A DNA stretch of 44,829 nt from Thermoplasmatales archaeon SM1-50 (GTDB taxonomy: Archaea; Thermoplasmatota; E2; DHVEG-1), in NCBI GenBank assembly GCA_001595945.1, contig LSSI01000040.1:1-44829 (forward strand). Direction: 5' to 3'. Below the pieces are notes generated by a model, which worked only from the letters and a program-made list of their open reading frames with translations, ran no database searches and was not told where the DNA came from. Below are positions 25,701 through 35,893 of the stretch, in pieces. The translations under genes were made by a program, and so were the position numbers. Each line of letters starts with the position of its first letter. Position 1 is the stretch's first letter.

Positions 25701-27982
25701 CTCGAAAAACCATGCAATGGCTCATAGGGATTAAAGGCAGGATCACCATATAACACACGAACAAAGAATGTCGGTGGTTCTGCATCGATGCGTTTTTCTC
25801 CACGTAACGCCTCACCAATGCTCCAGTCATCAACAATCAAATGATTCTCTAAAACCGTAAGACCCGATTCCTGACCGGTTTCCCGTGTCGCCCCAACAAA
25901 AGCATTACAGCCCGCATGAAGCATGGCAAGCCCAATGTTCATTTGCGGTGGAAGACCATCGGTGCGTCCCACCAAACACGCGGAGGTCAAAAAAACACTT
26001 GGTTTATCATAGACCCAGTCCTTGGCATGAGCGACATCAACCGCCTTTGAATACATATCAAAACCGTAAAACGACGCGGGGAACCAAAACCAGTCACCAT
26101 GACCAAGGTATTCGATATAGTTCGCAGCAGTAAAAACATAGAACCGCTCTATAAACTGTCGACTGTTGCGGAAAATTCCATAGACTTTTGAGGAAAAATT
26201 ATAGTCCCTTATTTCCCTAGCATAGGGTATCTGATGGAACAATCCTCCTGTTTCACCAAATCCTTCTCCAAATATGAAACTGAACCGATGATGCCAATCA
26301 CTCGCATGTTCTGGGGTTCCACAGAGGGGTTCATAGAAGAACGTCCGCGCAATCAAGACAGAAACATCATAGACATCCCAGCTGATGAGGCGCCCCACGG
26401 AGAGATTCTGGCCAAGGGAATAGGGATTATCAGACGGCAATCCTCGTTCAGGGATACCTCCTTGAGACGGTCCGTAATAGTACATAGGAATCATAGTCGT
26501 GTCCGCTAGAATTGCAAGCCAGGCAGGTCCATTGAGATACCCATTGAGAAGGTCATACGCCTCAAGTGTATCTAATGTCATTTTTAGTTGTTGCACTGTT
26601 GTGTTGACTTTCTCATTGGTAAAGAGATGGAGGGGTTCAGTATACCATGGTCCGGCACCGAAGCCTTGGGCAGCTGCTACATAGGAAATATCCGTTAGCT
26701 CCCAAGAGGCATTTGCGATAAGCAGCCCACCATGAGCTGCAGTAAGGTACGGGGCAAGATTGGAGAGCTTTGGAATGACAGGGATATGTGGAGAACCAAG
26801 CGTTGAAATGGTTATGTTGATGGTGATATCCGCATCAACAAAAGATAACCCTCGCTGGATATAAAATCCACCTTTTATCCCATAATAGACCGTTATCTCA
26901 AGATTGTATGGTCCAGATGCGTTGCAGGTAAGTGTTTCAAGATATGTTTTTCCAACATCATAGCCCATGCTATTGGCGTATGCGATAATCTGCCCATGCG
27001 CATCGAAAAGTTTAATGAAAATAAGGGGGTCAATTGGAGATAGATGCCCAAATAACGACCCGTGTTTTTGCGAGATTTCCCCGGAGATTTGTATATGGTT
27101 AATGCCATCAGGGATTGATATTGAAGCGTAACAAGTATCATTGCCAACAATATCAAGTTTCTTACTTAGGATAATGATTTTTTTATTGGTGATATGCTCA
27201 TGCATCATTATCGTGGTTGTGTTGATGACCTCAGGTGGGATAACGTCTGAAGGATTCGTCATGGCTAGATAGTTGATAGAACCAAATTGTATAGTAATAG
27301 CAGATAAAACTGTCTCGGTAATCGCCTCTTCATTGGGAAGGGATGTGATGGTCACATTTGGCAGGGTAAGTAAGCTATCCCCGACAAGATATGCCTGGGT
27401 GGTATGAAGCTGCGTACAGGCGATTTCAAGCGCCTCCTCGTTATTATCATACAGGAGGATGGGGATGTTAAGGTAACTTGCAAGCGGTGATGCAAGCAGA
27501 CTTAGATGGTACAAATCCGTATTTATTCCATAAGGTAGGATAAGAACAGTTGGTGCTGTGAGAAATATCTCTGTCGCTAGTGCGATAGCAACTGAAGGAG
27601 CAGATCCTAATATCTCAATCGTATGGTGCGTTGTGTTGAGATGCTCACCAATCACTAGGACACTAGTATTACTAAAGGAGAGATACGATGCAAGAAACCG
27701 CGCCTGAGAAGCAGTAAGATTGCCAGCATGAGAGATTAACAAAGGCAGAAGACCGCTGGTGTTCGTTGCGCTATCATACCAACAGGCGACACTAGTACCG
27801 ATAAGACTGAAGAATGGATCGCTTTCTGCCGCAACCACAGCATTCGCGATAGGAGTTCTATACGATTGATGGACGATAAGTTGTGCTGATGGGACATGTA
27901 TCTGTTCTTGTCCGATGCCATGCACTTGCAGACTACAACATAGAAGGAATAAGCCAAGGATGATTGTCGCAGATGCTTTCAT
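25670..27982 (-). CDS. Large secreted protein, C25/gingipain-like (caspase-fold) peptidase candidate with N-terminal cell-wall-binding-repeat-like region
   Basis: Signal peptide; EYLGHGDWFW (His) and PSVFLTSACLVGR (Cys) dyad pattern; LGDPAFNPY-like C-terminus. Confidence 0.7.
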   Translation of the reverse strand: MKASATIILGLFLLCCSLQVHGIGQEQIHVPSAQLIVHQSYRTPIANAVVAAESDPFFSLIGTSVACWYDSATNTSGLLPLLISHAGNLTASQARFLASYLSFSNTSVLVIGEHLNTTHHTIEILGSAPSVAIALATEIFLTAPTVLILPYGINTDLYHLSLLASPLASYLNIPILLYDNNEEALEIACTQLHTTQAYLVGDSLLTLPNVTITSLPNEEAITETVLSAITIQFGSINYLAMTNPSDVIPPEVINTTTIMMHEHITNKKIIILSKKLDIVGNDTCYASISIPDGINHIQISGEISQKHGSLFGHLSPIDPLIFIKLFDAHGQIIAYANSMGYDVGKTYLETLTCNASGPYNLEITVYYGIKGGFYIQRGLSFVDADITINITISTLGSPHIPVIPKLSNLAPYLTAAHGGLLIANASWELTDISYVAAAQGFGAGPWYTEPLHLFTNEKVNTTVQQLKMTLDTLEAYDLLNGYLNGPAWLAILADTTMIPMYYYGPSQGGIPERGLPSDNPYSLGQNLSVGRLISWDVYDVSVLIARTFFYEPLCGTPEHASDWHHRFSFIFGEGFGETGGLFHQIPYAREIRDYNFSSKVYGIFRNSRQFIERFYVFTAANYIEYLGHGDWFWFPASFYGFDMYSKAVDVAHAKDWVYDKPSVFLTSACLVGRTDGLPPQMNIGLAMLHAGCNAFVGATRETGQESGLTVLENHLIVDDWSIGEALRGEKRIDAEPPTFFVRVLYGDPAFNPYEPLHGFSSQGRPILKEL

Positions 27983-28141
27983 TATCTATATTTATAAAGA
28001 GAAGGCTATTAATAATCTTTGTATTGCTATGGGAGATACTTTTGTGTTGGTTTTGCTTTCTTAAATGATTTCTGCATTTTGCTAATCTCCTCTAGAGAAG
28101 AGAACGAGTGTATTTAAAAAAAGTGAGAAGAAAATTCCCTG

Positions 28142-28578
28142 TTATTTCTCAATGATTTGGATGTAATTGATAGTTCCGCGTATTTCATTATGCAATTTCC
28201 CATCTTCATCTATTTCATTGATGGATATGCCTTTAAAATACAACATGCGGAGTTGTGGGACTAAATCTCCCTGATGTCGTCAGAGAATCTCCCAGTTTTC
28301 CTCTAAATAGATTGTCACGACTGAAGTCGCGCAAAACTTGATAAACCAATAGAAAACATTCGCACGGTCATCATCAAATGGCCATATAGAGTATATCTTC
28401 CACATGCTTGTGTCAATTATCGATGGAATTTCTTTTCATTAAGTCTGCCTTCTGCGACAATATTACAATTATTAAAACGTTGTATTTCATTTGACATAGG
28501 TAAAGTGGCTGATTCTATTGGTATGAGAGTGCCAATCATCAGCATACATATTAGTAACCCAACTATTTTTCCCTTCAT
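28142..28578 (-). pseudogene. Decayed small secreted-protein gene
   Basis: MKGKIVGLLICMLMIGTLIPIESA signal peptide, then frameshift at NEKKF/PSIIDTSMWKIYSIWPFDDDRANVFYWFIKFCATSVVTIYLEENWEIL, in-frame TGA, then RHQGDLVPQLRMLYFKGISINEIDEDGKLHNEIRGTINYIQIIEK. Confidence 0.75.
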
Positions 28579-28840
28579 ACATATTTCTCCATATATTGTG
28601 AGTTATCCTTCGATTATTATACTTCCAAGAAATATTTTGTACGAAAAAACATATTGTGCTAAGAAAAATATCAATATAGACAAAAAACAGATAATGATAT
28701 AAATAGAACAAAAAAAACGTTGTGATAATAATTTTTAATTTTATGATAGTATTAATCTTTAATTCGTTGCATATTTGGTGATTATACTTCACTAGAAAAT
28801 ATTGGAAAAATTTATTAGTTGAATAAACGATAGTTATGCC

Positions 28841-29812
28841 GTGCGAGAATTAGATTCAAAGGATCATAAAATCCTATACCATCTTTTTTTAAATTCAAGA
28901 CAATCGCTTTCATCCGTTGCAAAAAAAGTCGGCCTTCAGAAGAGCGTCGTGGAATACCGGATCAAACGACTGCAGACAAAAGGCATCATAAAAAATTTTA
29001 ATGCAATGGTCGACGTCTTCAAACTTGGGTTTTCAGTCTACCGACTATACATCGTCTTACAATACGCATCACCAGACAAAGAAAAGGAAATCATAAATCA
29101 TTTCGTCAACCACCATCATACCTGGAGCATCGCATCAACAAAGGGAAGATATGACCTAATCATCACCATTTTAGTAAAATCCCCAAATCATTTCTATGCA
29201 TTCTACGAAGAAACCCTGCGACACTACCGGTATTACTTCAAAGAAATTTTCTTCTCACAGCTCTACGAGTCTTTCGGGTACAAGCATTCACTGCTTCTCA
29301 ATGACTTTGCAGCATCCCATGAACGAGCCTATGAATATCGATATAACGGACAAACGGTCAACATAGACGTGGTGGACTATAAAATACTTAACTTACTTGC
29401 GAAAAACACGCGGATCAATAGTGTTGAGATCGCAAGCCAAGTTAACGTGTCGACAGTGACGATTCACTCCCGGATAACCAAACTAATCAAATCAGGGGTT
29501 ATACAGCGGTATTCGATTACCATGGACATCAATAAACTTGGGCTGCGGGAATTTATCGTAAACCTCTCCCTACGGGATTACAATAAGAAAAACCAGATCA
29601 TTACCTATCTAAGCGACAACCCATTCCTCTGGGAGATTCATAAAGCGATCGGTGGGTACGATTTGGAAATCACCCTCTATGCGACAAATTTTGAGCATTT
29701 CTACCGTGTAATGGAAGATCTGCGAAAGAAATTCCCTGAGGATATCGCAAATTATGATTATCTGTATGTCACCGAGGTGTTCAAATCAAATATACTGCCT
29801 GAAAAAATATGA
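28841..29812 (+). CDS. Tandem Lrp/AsnC-type transcriptional regulator (two HTH + ligand domains), GTG start
   Basis: DSKDHKILYHLFLNSRQSLSSVAKKVGLQKSVVEYRIKRLQTKGIIKNF and second VDYKILNLLAKNTRINSVEIASQVNVSTVTIHSRITKLIKSGVIQRY. Confidence 0.88.
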   Translation: MRELDSKDHKILYHLFLNSRQSLSSVAKKVGLQKSVVEYRIKRLQTKGIIKNFNAMVDVFKLGFSVYRLYIVLQYASPDKEKEIINHFVNHHHTWSIASTKGRYDLIITILVKSPNHFYAFYEETLRHYRYYFKEIFFSQLYESFGYKHSLLLNDFAASHERAYEYRYNGQTVNIDVVDYKILNLLAKNTRINSVEIASQVNVSTVTIHSRITKLIKSGVIQRYSITMDINKLGLREFIVNLSLRDYNKKNQIITYLSDNPFLWEIHKAIGGYDLEITLYATNFEHFYRVMEDLRKKFPEDIANYDYLYVTEVFKSNILPEKI

Positions 29813-29843
29813 CTGCACGCAACAAAACAAGCATTCTTTCTTA

Positions 29844-30230
29844 TTATTTTTTTTCTGCTCTTTTAAATACATTGTCAATGCGTGTTTTTAACTCTTTTAT
29901 CTCAATAGGTTTCTTGATATAATCTTCTGCAATGAGAGCACCAGCATGCTCAGCGAATTCATCAGTCCGAGCTGTTAGAAATATGATAGGAATACCCTTC
30001 CAAGCAGGATTTGCGCGTAACCGATCAAATACCTCCCATCCGTTCATTTGTGGCATCATGATGTCTAAGAGAATCAAATGGGGAAGCTCTTCCTTCTGTA
30101 ATAGCTCAAAGCATTTCTCACCGCTTTCAACAGGAATAATCTCGTATTCTTTTCCAAACAGATTTTCAAAAGAGGTTTTAATGAAATAGATCTGATCTTT
30201 TTCATCATCAACAAGCATGATTTTTTTCAT
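29844..30230 (-). CDS. Response regulator receiver protein
   Basis: MKKIMLVDDEKDQIYFIK...LILLDIMMPQMNGWEVFDRLR...IPIIFLTAR...DYIKKPI. Confidence 0.93.
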   Translation of the reverse strand: MKKIMLVDDEKDQIYFIKTSFENLFGKEYEIIPVESGEKCFELLQKEELPHLILLDIMMPQMNGWEVFDRLRANPAWKGIPIIFLTARTDEFAEHAGALIAEDYIKKPIEIKELKTRIDNVFKRAEKK

Positions 30231-30347
30231 GGTTTTTTCTGCCTCAAATAATATATCAAACAAGCCGTTAATATGTATTTCTAAAGATGAATAAGAAAGA
30301 CTCAATGATTTGCGTAAACCTAGATAGTTTATCTTCTTTTTTCAGAT

Positions 30348-31979
30348 TTATGATGATCCTGCCGGCATGGTGAAAAACACTGTGACACCTTTCCCAGGAC
30401 CTCGGCTTTCAACCCAGATACGACCCCCATGCTTCTCAACGATTCGCTTGCAAATCGACATGCCTAACCCTGTGTTCTGTATATCATGGCGGGCGTAGTC
30501 CGCCTTGTAGAACTCATCAAAGATCTGTTCTAATTGTTCTTTGGTCATCCCAACACCGTTATCTGAGACAGAGACAACAACAAAATCATTTTCTTTTTTT
30601 GCATTGAGGGTAATTCTACAATCTTCTTGACAATACTTTGTTGAATTTTCAAAGATGTTTGTCAGTAGTTCTTCAAATCGCAAGCGATCTGCTATAATCG
30701 CGATGGTAGGATTGATATTGTTTGATACTTTGGTATCATGTTCCTCAAAAAGGATTTTTTTATTTTCGATAATATTATTAACCTCATTAAACACGTTTAG
30801 ATTTTCTAAGGAAAATCTCGTATTGGGAGAGTTTAACACCGCAAGTTCAAGTGTTTTTACAACAAGGTTTTTCATGTAGGAAGCATTCCGATGCAGAACA
30901 GCAAGCATCTCTTTTTTATCGGTATCGTTCTCCTGTTCCTCCAGAAGTGGGATTAAATTAATTAACGGCCCTAACGGGTTTTTCAGATCATGGCCAAGCT
31001 GGGTGATGAACTCGTCTTTTTGTTTAAGGAGTTTTTCTACTTCTTTTGTTCGTTCATGTACTCGTTGCTCAAGATTCTTATTTAGAACACTAAGTTCTTC
31101 TCGCGCGACTGTTAAATCCGTATTTATCTGCTCAAGACGTCTGGTTTTTTCTTCTAATTCTTTTGTTCTCTCCGCAACAAGTTTTTCCAGATTCTTACTA
31201 TATTGTTCTAAATGATCTTGGGATACCTTTAGATCTACACTCATAACATTAAACGCAGTTGCGAGTTCGCCAATTTCATCCTTTGATTTTATTTTTACCT
31301 CATATCCAAGAGTTCCTTTTCCCATGTTACGAACGCCTTTCGTAAGTTCCCCAATAGGAGCAGAGATGAAAAAGTTAAAAAGGAAAAATATCAGGAGAAA
31401 AGAAACGATGATAAAAACACCGGAATACAATGATATTGTGACAATTAGGTCATAGGTCATTAAATCCAAACTAGCAAGTGAAAAGATATATCGTACTGAA
31501 TAATCGTGTCTGCCCCATTGCTCGAAGTATGGTTCGATGATATCGATATGGCGTGCTTCTTCGTTAATGAAGAGGGAGGACATTGGTTCTCCAGCTCTTT
31601 GGATTAACGTCGCATTTTCAAGGAATCGCTCCCCAAGTGTGTTTTCATCGTATTTTCCATCCTGAATCTCTATAGAGTCAAAGAGAATCTTTCCGTTCAC
31701 ATCGACAATTTGTATTTTAACAAGATCAGTATTTAGCTTCAGCAAATCATCGATGACCTCAGTGAATTTGTAAAATCCAGATTCATATAAAATTTTATAA
31801 TTGTCTATTACGTAGACTGCTGATAAGCTTGAGAAGGAGGCGGCTGTATTTATAAGAGATGTTTTTGCCGCCTTGGATTCTCTATCAATAATCACCAATG
31901 AGCTTGTAAGGAAAACCACGAGAAGAATGACAAGAAGTGGAAAAATGATTTTTAATTTGAGACTGTGGAACTTCTTCAT
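30348..31979 (-). CDS. Membrane sensor histidine kinase (HAMP, HisKA, HATPase)
   Basis: Two TM, HAMP, coiled coil, FITQLGHDLKNPLGPLINLIPLL H-box, VSVSDNGVGMTKEQLEQIFDEFY, GLGMSICKRIVEKHGGRIWVES. Confidence 0.93.
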   Translation of the reverse strand: MKKFHSLKLKIIFPLLVILLVVFLTSSLVIIDRESKAAKTSLINTAASFSSLSAVYVIDNYKILYESGFYKFTEVIDDLLKLNTDLVKIQIVDVNGKILFDSIEIQDGKYDENTLGERFLENATLIQRAGEPMSSLFINEEARHIDIIEPYFEQWGRHDYSVRYIFSLASLDLMTYDLIVTISLYSGVFIIVSFLLIFFLFNFFISAPIGELTKGVRNMGKGTLGYEVKIKSKDEIGELATAFNVMSVDLKVSQDHLEQYSKNLEKLVAERTKELEEKTRRLEQINTDLTVAREELSVLNKNLEQRVHERTKEVEKLLKQKDEFITQLGHDLKNPLGPLINLIPLLEEQENDTDKKEMLAVLHRNASYMKNLVVKTLELAVLNSPNTRFSLENLNVFNEVNNIIENKKILFEEHDTKVSNNINPTIAIIADRLRFEELLTNIFENSTKYCQEDCRITLNAKKENDFVVVSVSDNGVGMTKEQLEQIFDEFYKADYARHDIQNTGLGMSICKRIVEKHGGRIWVESRGPGKGVTVFFTMPAGSS

Positions 31980-32015
31980 TCCTTGCTGCACCAACAATAA
32001 TGTATGTACCCGCCA

Positions 32016-33566
32016 TTATTTAACAGTAATTTCTTCCACAAGAATATTAAGATCCGATCGCGGGTTCCATACGAGATACTCCGGAAAAGCGATATTGCAG
32101 ACACTTATGTAAAGAGGGATGCACGCAACGTCATCCATAGCGATCTTAAATCCCTGTTTCATACGATCCAAGCGTGTCTTCTGGTCCATGGTATAGCTGA
32201 TTTCTGAGGTTATTAAATCGATGGTCTGATTTGAATAGAATCCAAAATTATATGATCCGGCACCAAGTGGATGGCTCTCAGATCGTAAGAGATAATCAAA
32301 TATTTCACCACCATCACCAGTCGCAGGGATCCAACCAAGAAAATAAATGGAGAAGTTCCGTTCATATAATTTCTGATAATATTGCATTCCAGGAATGATA
32401 TTGACGCTGATATTTATTACCTCTGATAGTTGTTTTGCTATTTCTTCAGAAATCTTTATTCGCATTGGAGATTCTTCTATGGTATCTAACGTTATAGTAA
32501 ACCCGTTTTCATATCCTGCATCCCGAAGAAGCTGACTAGAAAGATTCACATCGAATGGTAATCGTTTTATTTCAGGGTTATACCCAAAAATCAAGGGAGA
32601 TAAGAACTGCGAGGCAGGCTCCGCGGCCAAGTCCAATAGTTTAATGATTCTATCAATATCAATCGCATGATACATTGCCTTTCTTACACGTACATCCGCG
32701 AACGGATTCTTCACGCCGGGGAATCTACTACTATTGTTTTCTCTAAAGTCAAACCCAAGGTACCATACAGTAGGATTGGAGATTTTTTTTATTATAATCC
32801 CTGAACAATTGAGTATCTCATCGATGTACATTTGAGGTACATGTTCTAGAATATCAATATCTTTTGCGATGAGTGCATTTTTTCGATCTTCGCTATTTTT
32901 TATGATTTTGTAGATAACTTTTTCTATGACAGGATCACCCATAGAATATTGATCAAATCGTATTAAGGTAAGGTTCTCCTCGCATGCATATTTCTCAAGC
33001 TTATAAGGGCCAGTTCCAACAGGCCATTTTTCTGATGTTTCTTCTACATATTTCTGAGATGCGATGGGTATATTTGTCAACTTGTTTAAAAGAATGGGGA
33101 ACGGTTGAAATGTTATAATGTCAACTGTATAATTGTTAACAACATTGACTTCTTTAACCTCGGTAAGTAAATCCCGTAGCACATGACTTTTATTATTTTT
33201 TATAAAATCGATCGTAAATTTAACATCATGTGCAGTAAAATTATATCCATTATGAAACGTAACATCGTCTCTAAGAAAAAAACGCCATGTGCAATTATCT
33301 GGGTTATTCCATGATTTCGCAAGTTTAGGAAAGAGCTTAAAACTGTTGTCAAACGCAACTAAAGGATTGAAAATATTAAAGTTTATACTTAAGGTATTTG
33401 TATCATAACTATCAATCCATGGAAAGAAACCATGAGGACCTTCTGATATACCGATAGTCAGCAACTCGCTATGTTTTTGATTTCCTTCTTCCGCTTGATT
33501 AATGCAACCGGAAAAACCCACGCAGAGTAGGAGAATCCCTATCGCAATTATAAGTATTTGTCTCAT
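32016..33566 (-). CDS. Extracellular solute-binding protein family 5 (peptide/nickel ABC-type), lipoprotein
   Basis: LLLCVGFSGCINQAEEG lipobox; WTFFLRDDVTFHNGYNFTAHDVKFTIDFI-type SBP5 signature. Confidence 0.92.
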   Translation of the reverse strand: MRQILIIAIGILLLCVGFSGCINQAEEGNQKHSELLTIGISEGPHGFFPWIDSYDTNTLSINFNIFNPLVAFDNSFKLFPKLAKSWNNPDNCTWRFFLRDDVTFHNGYNFTAHDVKFTIDFIKNNKSHVLRDLLTEVKEVNVVNNYTVDIITFQPFPILLNKLTNIPIASQKYVEETSEKWPVGTGPYKLEKYACEENLTLIRFDQYSMGDPVIEKVIYKIIKNSEDRKNALIAKDIDILEHVPQMYIDEILNCSGIIIKKISNPTVWYLGFDFRENNSSRFPGVKNPFADVRVRKAMYHAIDIDRIIKLLDLAAEPASQFLSPLIFGYNPEIKRLPFDVNLSSQLLRDAGYENGFTITLDTIEESPMRIKISEEIAKQLSEVINISVNIIPGMQYYQKLYERNFSIYFLGWIPATGDGGEIFDYLLRSESHPLGAGSYNFGFYSNQTIDLITSEISYTMDQKTRLDRMKQGFKIAMDDVACIPLYISVCNIAFPEYLVWNPRSDLNILVEEITVK

Positions 33567-33726
33567 GCTCTACCTAATTATTGATTATATATATTATTAT
33601 TTAAGATACAATCCTGAAGAGGTTTATTTGATTATCCCTACATATCTCTTACGAGTAAATGAGAATTAAAATGTATCTGTAAATTTTTTGTACAAAAATG
33701 CAGAATTTCCATGAAAAAGTAAGGTT

Positions 33727-34962
33727 TTATCTAATTCTCTCTGTTGCTTCGTAGTTTACGTAAAGAAACGGGTTGCCGATTAGGGTATTTCCTGCACATT
33801 CGGTATGGGGGTCCCGATCAGGATATCGCTCTTGGACAAACGAGGCGGTCTCCACATATGCTTCCATCGCAAACCAGGCGGTCCCAAGATACGCGTTGTG
33901 ATCTCGCATCGTCTCATAGATTATATATTTATATTCGGTTCCATAACTCCATGAGGTCCCACTAGCAGCCTGACCAATGGATCGCCCAAATACGTAGGAA
34001 ACCGCGATATTGACATTCAATGGTGTTGTCCCTGGAGCTTCCCAGAAATCCGCGCTATGGCACCCATAGAGAAACGTCATAAGAGCCCCGTTGGGAAGAC
34101 CAAGGATTTTTAATGAAGAAAAACCACCAGAGTCCCATGCTTGATACCTGAAGTTTGCATGTTGCCATGTGTCAAAGATCTCATATCTATTACTACGGAG
34201 TTGCCGCCAAATTTCGCCATCTACGGTGATATCCGTTCCCTCTCCATCGGTATCGACAAGAGGTATACCGTATATTTCCTGTAAGACAGGGACGACACCA
34301 ATTGGTCCATAGAAATTGTTATCGTAATCTTCGTGACATGCGACAAATGCGTTTTTCATTGTGCTTGACGTGCCGATATAATATCTATGAATTTTCTCTA
34401 AAAATCTGTTCATAAAGAACACTTGCCCGATTATCGGTGGTCGCATCCAACAAACCCAAATTTCAGGTCCTTCATGTGGACCGAAGATATGGTAATCGTA
34501 GAAACCATCTGCATCCGTATCCTTAAAATCACCATCCATATCCTCGTAGAATACGCTAAGTATACCGCTGTTGTTTCCAACACCTTGTTCCCATATTGCA
34601 TATGGGACTTGACCAACAAGCAATGCACCAACGGTTCCATTTATCGCATACTCTTTTTGTAGGATTTGTCTCATCTCAGCAGGCGTGATAGGTTTTAGGC
34701 TTCGAAGACCATTCACGAGTACAGTGGAAAATCTAACAGGGAAGCGTTCTTCGACTTCACTGAGATATCTGTGAAATTTCTTCTGTATCCAGGGATAGAG
34801 CTGTGCATCGATAATAACCACGATATGATCAATTGTATGAGGAAGATGGAAGGAGGAATCTATAATTAATGTCGAAAAAACAGCTGTTGTTCCGTGAACA
34901 ACACTCACAGTATGGTTAAGGAGGAAAAGACAAAGGAGTATACCGATGATTCTTGGTCTGAT
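33727..34962 (-). CDS. Secreted C25-like peptidase candidate; apparent ATC start (or GTG at 34908 lacking signal peptide)
   Basis: (M)RPRIIGILLCLFLLNHTVSVVHG signal peptide only present if translation begins upstream of the track start; FDTWQHANF and MTFLYGCHSADFWEA. Confidence 0.6.
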   Translation of the reverse strand: MRPRIIGILLCLFLLNHTVSVVHGTTAVFSTLIIDSSFHLPHTIDHIVVIIDAQLYPWIQKKFHRYLSEVEERFPVRFSTVLVNGLRSLKPITPAEMRQILQKEYAINGTVGALLVGQVPYAIWEQGVGNNSGILSVFYEDMDGDFKDTDADGFYDYHIFGPHEGPEIWVCWMRPPIIGQVFFMNRFLEKIHRYYIGTSSTMKNAFVACHEDYDNNFYGPIGVVPVLQEIYGIPLVDTDGEGTDITVDGEIWRQLRSNRYEIFDTWQHANFRYQAWDSGGFSSLKILGLPNGALMTFLYGCHSADFWEAPGTTPLNVNIAVSYVFGRSIGQAASGTSWSYGTEYKYIIYETMRDHNAYLGTAWFAMEAYVETASFVQERYPDRDPHTECAGNTLIGNPFLYVNYEATERIR

Positions 34963-35037
34963 GAAATCAAGCCTCTTTTTTTATCAATACGGAAGACTAA
35001 TTTAAATGTTTTGTCAAGGATAAAAATGTTTTGTATA

Positions 35038-35703
35038 TCAAAGCACTTTAAGCAGTTCATCTAAAGACATGACTTTTGCAAAACCTCTCCGCAATACCTG
35101 CAATTCCATTTCATGAAACTTTGGGAAATGCGCTGCCGTCACATCACTTCCAAACACTACTTTAAAGCTTCTTTCATATGCTTGTCGTGCGGTGGTTGAG
35201 CAACAGTAGTTGGTAAGAGTTCCACTGATAATTACTATATCTTTTCCTAGGTTTTTTAAAATGGTTTCTAATGGTGTTTCAAAAAATGCACCATAAGAGG
35301 ATTTATGAAGAACAATCTCATCATCTGTAGGTGCAAGTTCATGCCATACCTCCCCTTTAACGAAAAACGATGATTGATCAATGTCTAAACCAGGGAAACG
35401 ACTTGGCATAAGCGGTAATGTACTAGGTCGATCAAGATACTGATGTGTTCTCGAAAAAACCGTGAATATCACCGGGATTTTTTTCTTACGACAATGTTGG
35501 ATTAATCGTTTCATGTTTGGCACTCGTCTATTGGCCTCAGGTACCCAGTAAGGGGACCACTGTGGTTTTACAAATTCATTCTGCATATCGATAACAAGTA
35601 AGGCACATTTTTCAGGGATGATATCGAATTTCGCATCTTCTGATTTATACGATTTTTTTGCTAATTCCAAAACTCGTGCCTCTGAATACTCTGTTTTTAT
35701 CAT
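35038..35703 (-). CDS. Isochorismatase-family cysteine hydrolase
   Basis: CALLVIDMQNEFVKP...KSSYGAFFETPLETIL...IISGTLTNYCCSTTARQAYERSFKVVFGSDVTAA. Confidence 0.92.
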   Translation of the reverse strand: MIKTEYSEARVLELAKKSYKSEDAKFDIIPEKCALLVIDMQNEFVKPQWSPYWVPEANRRVPNMKRLIQHCRKKKIPVIFTVFSRTHQYLDRPSTLPLMPSRFPGLDIDQSSFFVKGEVWHELAPTDDEIVLHKSSYGAFFETPLETILKNLGKDIVIISGTLTNYCCSTTARQAYERSFKVVFGSDVTAAHFPKFHEMELQVLRRGFAKVMSLDELLKVL

Positions 35704-35893
35704 CGCACTGTAGGAATAATGCTTTTTCTTATGAAGATTGCGACAAAGAACATTGTATCTCTTTAAGAAATATGTCTTTTAAAAAAAACCAATGTTGCAG
35801 AATAATACTTTATAAAGTAGTAGCTTTCTTTACCAGGACATTGATTTTAGAAAACGATATGTTTTTTTAATAAATGGATCATACAATCTGGTT

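Noticed and set aside
28142-28578. In-frame TGA as selenocysteine codon
   Set aside because: The same locus also carries a frameshift, there is no SECIS-like structure evident and no selenoprotein homology; pseudogene is simpler.
28487-28792. 101-aa minus ORF MKYNHQICNELKINTIIKLK...
   Set aside because: Partly overlaps the pseudogene 5' end out of frame; AT-rich, no domain, no SD.
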